From: Gnetum montanum
Lineage: Eukaryota > Streptophyta > Gnetopsida > Gnetales > Gnetaceae
Assembly: GCA_015680685.1 (NCBI GenBank)
Contig: MNCI01014407.1
Location: forward strand, 67,361 to 131,360
DNA: 64,000 nt
Direction of reading: 5' to 3'
Shown here: positions 55,851-64,000 of the stretch, in pieces
Numbering within the stretch: the stretch's first letter is position 1
How the letters are laid out: each line of letters opens with the position of its first letter
The notes under the pieces: generated by a model
Seen by the model: the letters and a program-made list of their open reading frames with translations, nothing else
Database searches by the model: none
What the model was told of the DNA's origin: nothing
Translations under genes and position numbers: made by a program

Positions 55851-58800
55851 TGCTACGAGGGCTGTGCACTCACAACTAGTTTTTCAACCAAGTGGTCTAG
55901 ACAATCAATCAAGAAAAAGACCTTTTTTTGGCCTAGCAGTCCTCTCCAGCCCTCACAACCTACGCTAGCTAATCACCTTGCATCTCCAGCACGCTCATCC
56001 TCTGCATCAAATACCTTCAAGTGCCCTTCAAACCAAGTGCCACCTAGGATCCACATTGTAATGCTAACTCATGTTGTTTCTAACTGGATCAAGGCTGGAA
56101 ATATTCCTACGAAAAGATCTGATCAAGGAAGTCCACTCATTTATCTATAGATTACTAGATAAGAGCCATGCAAGGCTCTTCTTGACTCAGGTTCCAAAGT
56201 TAATCTCATCTCCCACAACATGTACAAGGCCTAAAACCTACCACCTCTCAAGAAGAGTAACATTCATATAGAATTAGCAGATTAGTTGATTACTGTTCCT
56301 TTGGGATTAGTAGAGGACATTGTGATCATAGTTTTTTGGTGGTCATATCCTATTGATTTTCTGGTAATCAAGGTGAACAACTACAAAAATGACTTTCCCA
56401 TCATCATGGGAAGAGCTTGGTTAAGCACAGTTGATGCACAAATGAGTATAAGGGACCTATCTCTAGAAATATCTAAGGAAAATGAGTTAGGAAAGATTAA
56501 GAAGAAGTGTATTGCATGTATCATGTATAGTGATAATGGGTGAAATTGCATGCAAAAGATTGATCCATCAAGAGCACATACATTAAGGCATGTAATTAGT
56601 GCACACAAGAGATCAGTATTCAAAGGTGTCTACACACAGCATCCATAAAGCAGGAGGGCACCCAATGGTTGATTGCTAATTTAGATAGTAGCACAATACG
56701 CATGAAACCAACTGAGAGTTTAACTTGTGCATATGTTGAAGGCATGAACAAAATTGAACAAGTCCATTCCCGACTCTTTGATGAAGATGATGATAACTAT
56801 TCGGGAGAGTTGGAGCTCCCTGATCACTTTAAGAAAGAGCCCTTAGAGCTAAAAAGTTTACCAGTTGGTATGGAATATGCATTTTTAAAGAATGGTAAAC
56901 CAATCATCATTAATGCCAAACTTGCTCCTGAAAAAAAAGAAAAGTTGTTGAAAGTGATCAATAAATGGTCAACAACCTTTGCTTGGTCATATCCAGAGCT
57001 AATAAGAATTGATCCAAGGATATGCCAGCATCACATTTACACTAACTAGACCATGAAGCCTAGAAGGTAGCTATAGAGGTGGCTAAATCCCAAATTGAAG
57101 CAAATTATCAAAGAGAAGATAGAACAATTCCTCAAGGTGGGGTTCATCTATCCAATCGTGGATAGTAAGTGGGTTAGTCCACTCATAATTGTACCAAATA
57201 AGGATGGCAAATGGTAGGTCTGCATCGACTTTAGGCTATTAAATATGGAAACATTTAAAGATCACTTTTCTTTGCCATTTGGAGATCAAGTATTAGATAA
57301 CATATATGGGCATTATTATTATAGCTTTTTGTATGGTTATAGTGGCTATAACCAAATCCAAATTTCATCCAAAGAAAAGGCCAAGACAACATTCATGAGT
57401 CTTTGGGGGACTTTTGCATACTGTAAGATGCCATTTGGATTATGCAATGCCCCTATAACCTTTCAATGCTTGGCTCTTAGTATTTTTCAACAACAGATCA
57501 GTAGTGGTGTTGATGTCTTCACTGATGAATTTTTTCACCTACGGAGCTACCTTTGGGCAAGCCTTAGATCAACTCGAACAAGTGTTGAAAAGATGTGTAG
57601 GGATAAACCTATAGCTTAACTAGCAAAAGAGTCATCTTATGGTGTAAGAAGGCATTATGCTAGGGCACCTAATTTCACAAAAAGGGATTGAGGTAGACCT
57701 ATAAAAGATAAGGGTCATCTAAGGAATAACATGCCAACCAGAGATCGTTAAAGATGTTTGGTCATTTCTTGGACACACTGGCTACTATTAGTAATTTATT
57801 GAGAATTTATCTAAGATTGCAAAAACATTGGTAGAGCTTACAAAGAAAGATGCACCTTTCATCTAGAATAAGGAATGTGAACATGCATTTCAACAATTAA
57901 AGGAGAAACTCATAGAAACACCAATTCTACAAGCACCAAACTGGTCCAAACATTTCCACATCATGATAGATGCATCTAATTATGCTTTGGGAGCTGTGCT
58001 CATGTAGATGGATGATAAGAAACGTCCATACTATATCCACTACATGAGTAGAAGCATTGTGGGGGCATAGTTAAATTACATCACCATGGAGAAAGAATTA
58101 ATGGCAGTGGTGTATACACTAGAAAAGTTTAGACATTATGTGCTAGGTTATAAAGTATTTGTACATATAGACCATAGTGAAATTCACTTCCTTATGAATA
58201 AGTTGATGGTGAGTCCTCATGTCATACAATGGCTCATGATCTTGTAGGAATTCAATCTTACTATGGTAGATAAAAAAGGAACCAAGAATGTGGTCGTTGC
58301 CCACCTTTCTTGCTTAAGATGGGATAATAAAGAGGAGGAGAGCCTACTCTCTAATCAATTTCTAAACAAACTCCTATTTATAGGAGTAATAAGTGAACAA
58401 ACGCCTACAAAAGCAACATGGTATAATGGCATCCTCACATATCTTCTCACCTAAGAGATGCCACAAGACTTGGATTTTAGGAAGAAATAATAATTTCTTC
58501 ATTGGGCCAAATACTTCATGGAAATCAATGGACATCTTTACAAGGTGTGTGCCGATGGTTTCATTCATTAGTGTGTCCCTAACAGAGATCAATTACATGT
58601 TCTCTAGGATGCTCATGAAGGGCCTTGCGAAGGCCACTATGTAGGGAGATGCATGGCCATAAAAATCCTGATGGCAAGATACTATTAGCCTATAATCTTT
58701 AAGGACATCCACCAGTTCATCAAGTCTTGTAAACATTTTCAATGTGATGGGGGGGATGATCATTCACATGTAAGGTCCTCAATAGTGGATTCAACCACTA

Positions 58801-59700
58801 GAATCTTTTAACATATGCAGCGTTGACTTCATGGGTCCCATCACACCCATGTCTAACGAGAAGGCATATGTTATAGTAGTAGTTAACTACTGCACAAAAT
58901 GGGCAAAAGCAGTAGCTGTTACTAATTGTACATCATTTGATACTACCAAATTTATACAACAAAATATTATAAATAGGTTTGGGGTGCCACATTCACTAAT
59001 TTCTGATAATGGAACACATTTCACAAGTGCCACTTTTAGAAAATTAATGCAACACTTGGGGGTAGAACATAAATCAACAATACTATTCCATCTTCAAGCT
59101 AATGATCAAGTAGAGGTAACCAATCGGGAGATTACAAAAATACTAACGCAAACCATTAGCAAACATAGGAAGGATTGGAGCACAAAGCTTAATGATGCTC
59201 TCTAGGCATATCATTCAACTTGGAAACTTCTTATTAGCTATTCTCCCTACAAGTTAGTGTGCGGGAAAATTCCAACACTCCTAATCTAATCTGAGCTTTG
59301 TACACTCTCAATGGCTTGTGAACTAAACCTTAACCTAAGTTTAGCACAGAAAGAATAATTAATCACCCTAAACATGCTAGAAAAAAATTGATTAGTGGCC
59401 CTATCTTTGAATGAGGTGAACAAGGCATTCAGCAAGCAACTTCATTACCTTAGAATTAGAAAGTAAAACTTTAACTAGGAGATAAGGTTCTTTACTAGAA
59501 CCCCACACATGTACCCCAAAAGACAAAATTTCAAACATTGTGGAAGAGATCTTATATAATTGATCATACCTTTCCCTTTGGGGCCATGTTGATCTACAAA
59601 CCTGATAGCCCAAATATAAAGCAATTGGTCAACATTAAACAAGTCAAGCCTTTCCTCAAACCTAGGTAGGCCAGTGTAAACACCACCTCAACAAATGGAC
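55851..59700 (+). pseudogene. Element D pol: PR, RT, RNase H, integrase
   Basis: The protease keeps LTQVPK/DSGSKV (DSG intact in one frame near 56190) and ends FPIIMGRAWLS (near 56415). RT spans about 56790-57620, with FSLPFGDQVLD, GYSGYNQIQIS and MPFGLCNAP; the active site reads VFTDEF instead of VFMDDF, so it is dead. RNase H lies near 57960-58320 (DASNYALGA). Integrase 58640-59200 keeps the three acidic residues (VDFMGP, SDNGTHF, QVEVTNRE). The GPF-type C-terminus runs to about 59650. Multiple stops and frame changes occur. Closest in the window to B and A. Confidence 0.85.
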
Positions 59701-61577
59701 AACCACATTCTATTTTTCAAAGCTCCTCCTTCCAACTTAGTCTTGGGGAATATGGCCATCTGTGATAACCATTACCATGGCCTCTCAATTTTTCTACCTT
59801 TTTTTTATGTTTTTGATTTTACAAATTTTTGATTTTCAAATTTTTCTAATTTTACACCGTCTTTAGTACCTATAAACTTTCTTGATTATTTTACACTCCT
59901 TATATATTTTACTTTATTTTATTTTTTTAAGTGTGATATTTTTGTATTTTTGTTAATAAATTTGCTTTATTGTCACAGGACATAGTGCTGTTGTTACTGT
60001 TTGCTAATGATGGTTTATGCTTAATGTATGATTGTCGATGTTTGGTTTCTATTTTTGAATTCTGATATTTGATGACTTTGACATGGTTTATTTTTCATGG
60101 AATAAGCAGTGAGTCCACATCATCCACCCATCCAATGAACTCTATGGTTTTCCTTGTTCTAGGAATTTGAGGTCCCTTTTCATTAAAGAAACTTTTAATC
60201 AATCAGTGACCTTGGTAGTTCTAGAATTAGGAAGGATTCAAAGGTTTGTAAAGGGTGTGACTTCAAGGGGACTTAATACTCTTTGTCTTATTCTTCTCAC
60301 TTGAGTTCTTGTGTGTTTTTCGTGGATTTCTTACCATTCCACACCACCCATTGAAGGAAGTTAAAATAATGTCATTGCATGGTGTGGTATCCATTAGAAA
60401 AAAAAGGGAATTCAAAGCACATCTCTTCGACATGAATAAGTCCTTGCATGGTGTGATTCCCATTCAAAAAAAAGAGAAAAAGAAAAAAAAAACAATGAAA
60501 ATTCAAAGCACATCCCTTGGAGAAATAAAAGGGCTACAAGCGCTAGTTATGGGACTCAAATAGCATGTACCTATGCTTAAAGGTCCCCTCTAACTAAGGC
60601 CCTCTCTCTTTCACTTACTACTTCTCTTTTCTCCTCTTTGTGGAATGATGGTTGTTTTGTAAAAGCATTCTTGTATCTAGAGTGAGTGGATTGGTCTTAG
60701 AGTGGTGATGTGAAGTCACTAAAAGTAGATGGTTTTGGTCTAGACTGAAGATGAAACTTCTTAGGTCATTTTAAACATAAATTCCATAAGGAACCTCTTA
60801 TGACATCAATTTGGAACTCCATTCCACCTTCTCTATCATCCATCCATGCTACCATAACTTACCTTACTATCATGTTCTATGTTATGCTCTATGTCTTAGT
60901 CTAATGTGTTGAGATTCTTGAGTAGATTCTTTTGGGTTGGTCTTTAACTTGTCATGCTCATTACATCGACTATGGGGCCCATGGACTCCTTAGTTGAGGT
61001 TATGCAAGGGCAAAAAGGGCATGAACCTATTATGGGAAGGATCCACTTACATAGCTCTTAGCTTGATTAATTAAGGTTCCTTATCTTTGACATTGTTACA
61101 ATTTGATCTTTTGCATTTTCCATTGTGTAAATCACTCAGTACTCCTTAATTTTTAATTTCATTCATCCAAAAAATCAATTTTTCTCCTTTTTCCAAAATT
61201 TATGAGCTTAAACATCCTCTTCTCATGTTTTCATACTAATCTTGGTATTTAGAGCTTTCATTTGACACCAATTTCACTCAAAAATTCTTCATATTTTGCA
61301 AGTTTGACTAAGGTTAAAGTTTGACTATGGTGGTCAACGGTTGCGTTGTTGAGGACCCATCGATGCATCCACCCTAGTTGATGAGGCCTAGTCAACTAGT
61401 CCTCATTAACACATTGCAAAAATGCTATATATACCACCGAACACTTTGTAATTTTTTTCCATTTTCTCATAACACAAGGGGAGTTTTTGAAATTTTTCAA
61501 AGTCCAAAATCTTCCAAAGCTCATAACTTCCCAATTGTTTGTTCAAATCACTCCATTTTTCAATCTTGCACTTATCA
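59701..61577 (+). other. Element D spacer between pol and ORF3
   Basis: Non-coding. The part 59940-61040 parallels 12970-13990 in element A. At 60368-60530 two tandem copies of a unit of about 80 bp lie in a row, each with TTGCATGGTGTG(G/A)T and AATTCAAAGCACAT(C/T)(C/T)C; element A has one such unit (13377-13440). A block at 61340-61400 has CATCGATG and GATGAGGCCTAG words like those in the D U3. Confidence 0.6.
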
Positions 61578-61601
61578 GAGGTAAGATATTTATTATGGGG
61601 G
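61578..61601 (+). other. Element D internal PPT-like tract
   Basis: GAGGTAAGATATTTATTATG followed by GGGG. It corresponds to the internal tracts of A, B and C by flanking GAGGTA and by position, about 300 nt before ORF3. Confidence 0.55.
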
Positions 61602-61888
61602 CTACAAACCTTAAGGTTTTCAATGAAAAATCAATGACAGTTTTTTGAAATTTTCCTAACTCCCCCAAAGGGTTAATAATCTTAACAATATATAAACATC
61701 AGTTTTTTCATAAATTAACCCTTCCAACAACCTTCAGGATGATTTATTCATGAAAATACATAAATAAATAATAATTGGATTAATTAAAACAACCATAATC
61801 ACAACTTAGCCAAGTGTAACTATCCTTAAGAGATAAGGTATCACAATTGTTTTAAGGTTACACAATAATTGCTAATCCATGGTCTTAT

Positions 61889-61899
61889 TGTGATTACAG
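61889..61899 (+). promoter_or_regulatory. Splice-acceptor-like site before ORF3
   Basis: TGTGATTACAG ends at 61899 and ORF3 begins at 61900. The same arrangement is seen in B (TTTGATTGTAG then ATG at 23429) and C (TGTAATTGTAG then ATG at 47929). Confidence 0.55.
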
Positions 61900-64000
61900 A
61901 TAACACCCAAATAAAAATGTCTATAGAAAGAAGAAACCTTGCAACCATGGGAGAAACAATCTAGAGCTAGAAGGGGATAGCAAGAACAAGGCTAAGAACT
62001 ACCTAAGGAAACCCATGCAATGGGACCTCTCCATGAGGAGCTTGAAATGGAATGTTCTTGACAGATTCTAGAGGAAGAAGTTCCAATTGAACAATCAAAA
62101 AGAGGAGAACTGCCTGTTCTCGTGCCAAGGTTTGAAGTCACTTTAACTCAAGCCTACCTTGATATCATCAAGTGTCAAGAAATGCAATGATCTATTCTTC
62201 AGGAGATGCACTTCAAGCCATTTTTAGAGAAGGTTGCAGAGGATTTCAAGACTAAATTGCAAACCTCACACATGTGGCTAATCACCATGTCCAATGTGAA
62301 GTGGTACATGGAAGAAACATACCTCTTTTGGAACAGTCGAAGGCTAGGATCCATAGTTAAGATCAAGGACATTCAAGTGTCCTACTTGGAAAAAGCTGTT
62401 GCATAGGCACTTGGGTTGCTATACACTAGAACATAGTTGGCAAAATTATCCATGGAAGGTGACCATAAGGTCAAGAAGGAGTGGACCCAGTGTTCCTATG
62501 GTGTGGACCATAAGGAGTATGGTGCATTTACATCGATAAAGCAGATTTATTTCAAGATCACATCCTATCACCTCAATCCAATGTAAGGCCAAGCAAGGTG
62601 ATTGCTTTCTTTGCCTAAGCATGCATCACTCTAAACAGTAAGTTTCCCATTAACCTTCCACAACTGCTATATTTGGAGATTGAGAAGCATTTCAAAAAAA
62701 AATGAATATGGAAGGAAGACCTTGCCCTTTTCATGCATCATCAGAAAAATTTGTAAGAGGGTAGGAATTGTTCATTACTCTAATGACACACTTAGGCATA
62801 ATCCTTTGGCTTCATGGTCTGAGATCATGAAAGAGAAGATGCCAGCACTGACTTAATTAGGGGAGCTACCACCACCACCACCCACTTAGGAAATAACATA
62901 GAAGACCTGCACAACCATTGAACATCTACATAAAATCCAAGAATAGCTCTTGAGTGAACAAGAGTAACAAGTAGGAATGAGTGGGATGAATCCATCTATC
63001 TATGAACAAAAATGTGTCACCTTAATGAGGTGGCCTGAATAATTAGCTAGATGGAGAGGGGTGGTTCCATTTTCTCTACCCAAAGAACACAACTGCCTTT
63101 GAGATCAGATGCCAATGCTTGAGAGGTGATGATGTCACTAACAACATATCATCTATTCCCTGAAATCTCTGGGAATGCTGCCACTTTCTCATTGCAATTG
63201 GAGGAAGGTGAAGAGGAAACTGTCTTGGTGATACAATACCAAGGGTAGGAGATAGCAGTAGAAGTAGTGGTTGACTAGGTAGTAGAAACATTGAATGCAC
63301 TTGCAGCATTTGTACTAGACATATTTGCACTTCAAGATGTGCAGATGTCCATAGGCACGGTCAATGAAAAGTTAGATGTAGTTCAACATGAAAAGTTGGA
63401 ATGACTAGTCGAAATTAGGCAACTGACTTCGAACATCTTTGATCTTCCAAAGAACATCATAGCAATCCAGTCAAAGTTGCTAAATGCAAGGAGCAGATGC
63501 ATTATTTTGAAGGGGAAACTAGAAACGAGCCAAGAGCAAAATCAATGCTTAACCACAAAGGTTGCCAAAATTTATTCCTGACTTACATAACAAGTAATCC
63601 TCAACCCAGTAGTGACAAGGGATGAAACTATCAAACAACTTCAAGAATGATTTTAGAAGGCTAAGAAGGAGGCAGTGATGACCATCTTTAAATAGTCTAT
63701 AGTAGAAGCTAAAACATCCTCAATTAAAAAGGAATTGAATTAGATGCGCTAAGAAAATGAATCATTGATCGCCCAAAATCATCACCTACAAAATATTGAT
63801 GCGTAGAAAGATTAAATTCAAGAATTCATTCATTAATAGTAGAGCAGCTTGTTAGGGTAAAAATTGAATTGAAGAAATTGATTGTAAAAAATTGTAATCT
63901 ATTAATGGAGAAGGTACACATATTGCACTAAAAATTGACCATTGAGAACACCTCCTAGAAGAATGAAGCCCTAGAATTTGAGAAAGTGAAAAATCACTAC
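61900..64000 (+). pseudogene. Element D ORF3, incomplete at the window edge
   Basis: The start codon has decayed to ATA (ATAACACCCAAATAA against ATGGCCCCCAAACAAGC in C). Domain traces are FEVTLTQAYLDII (62125-62165), WYMEETYLFWNS (62300-62337), CSYGVDHKEYG (62490-62525) and YHLNPM (62569-62586). A coiled-coil region runs from about 63400 onward and ends in FEKVKNHY at the last bases, matching B's FEKVKNHYKDQ. Many stops. The C-terminal third and 3' LTR lie outside the window. Confidence 0.75.

Larger units (their letters stand above)
43676..64000 (+). mobile_element. Element D: Ty3/gypsy, split by C, runs off the end
   Basis: A plus-strand element. Its 5' LTR starts TGATGAGTCG at 43676, is interrupted at 44124 by element C, and resumes at 52949 until 53438. 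It then has a PBS (53440-53457), gag (53594 to about 55850), protease-RT-RNase H-integrase (about 56140-59700), a 2.2-kb spacer, an internal PPT (61578-61601) and ORF3 from 61900 to the window edge. The remainder of ORF3 and the 3' LTR should lie beyond 64000. The five bases before it are GCTAT. Its coding part is full of stops. Confidence 0.85.

Noticed and set aside
61340-61420. 3' LTR start of element D
   Set aside because: It shares CATCGATG and GATGAGGCCTAG words with the D U3, but the order differs and ORF3 follows, so the real 3' LTR must lie beyond 64000.

Overview
The window looks like nuclear DNA of a seed plant with a large, repeat-choked genome. The evidence is one intact eight-exon plant-type MATE transporter gene, a plant L1-type LINE, and at least five Ty3/gypsy LTR-retrotransposon copies, all heavily decayed, in AT-rich and mostly CpG-poor DNA. 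A gymnosperm is plausible because the copies are old and genes are sparse, but the sequence does not prove this. I saw no CRISPR array, rRNA or tRNA gene.

Layout. 1-2659: unclassified DNA with an LTR-like minus-strand promoter. 2660-9988: two diverged copies (E1 on +, E2 on -) of a pol-deleted gypsy family, arranged as a large inverted repeat whose 3' ends face each other across about 2 kb. 9980-15562: element A (+), a gypsy copy that has lost its 5' half; it is fused head-to-head to E2 at about 9980-9988 and ends in a 3' LTR. 15563-19432: AT-rich DNA with LTR-like remnants. 19438-31450: element B (-), a complete-length copy with two LTRs, a 5-bp target duplication, a primer-binding site (PBS), gag-pol and an extra ORF3. 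31456-33855: intergenic DNA with small tandem repeats. 33856-36725: the MATE gene (-), with all splice sites resolved and a predicted 489-aa product. 36726-38418: upstream DNA with one candidate exon. 38458-41208: a 5'-truncated LINE (-) between about 39-bp flanking repeats. 41248-43675: tandem-repeat-rich intergenic DNA. 43676-64000: element D (+), running off the window. Its 5' LTR is split by the nested element C (-, 44125-52943, exact ACATT target duplication).

A, B, C and D form one superfamily related to the Athila/Tat side of Ty3/gypsy. In B, C and D the LTR is followed, after one base, by a decayed PBS matching tRNA-Asp. B and D carry gag-PR-RT-RH-INT, C lacks pol, and A lacks gag and ORF3. 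B, C and D carry a roughly 940-codon third ORF after pol, with an N-terminal domain and a long coiled coil. Two features of this family stand out. A second, internal polypurine tract lies about 260-320 nt upstream of ORF3 in B, C and D, and is also present in A. A splice-acceptor-like ...AG stands directly before the ORF3 start in B, C and D. Together they suggest that ORF3 is expressed from a spliced subgenomic RNA and that plus-strand DNA synthesis is primed twice. This is the most interesting candidate system in the window. No retroelement ORF is intact across its whole length. The MATE gene is the only locus that looks functional.
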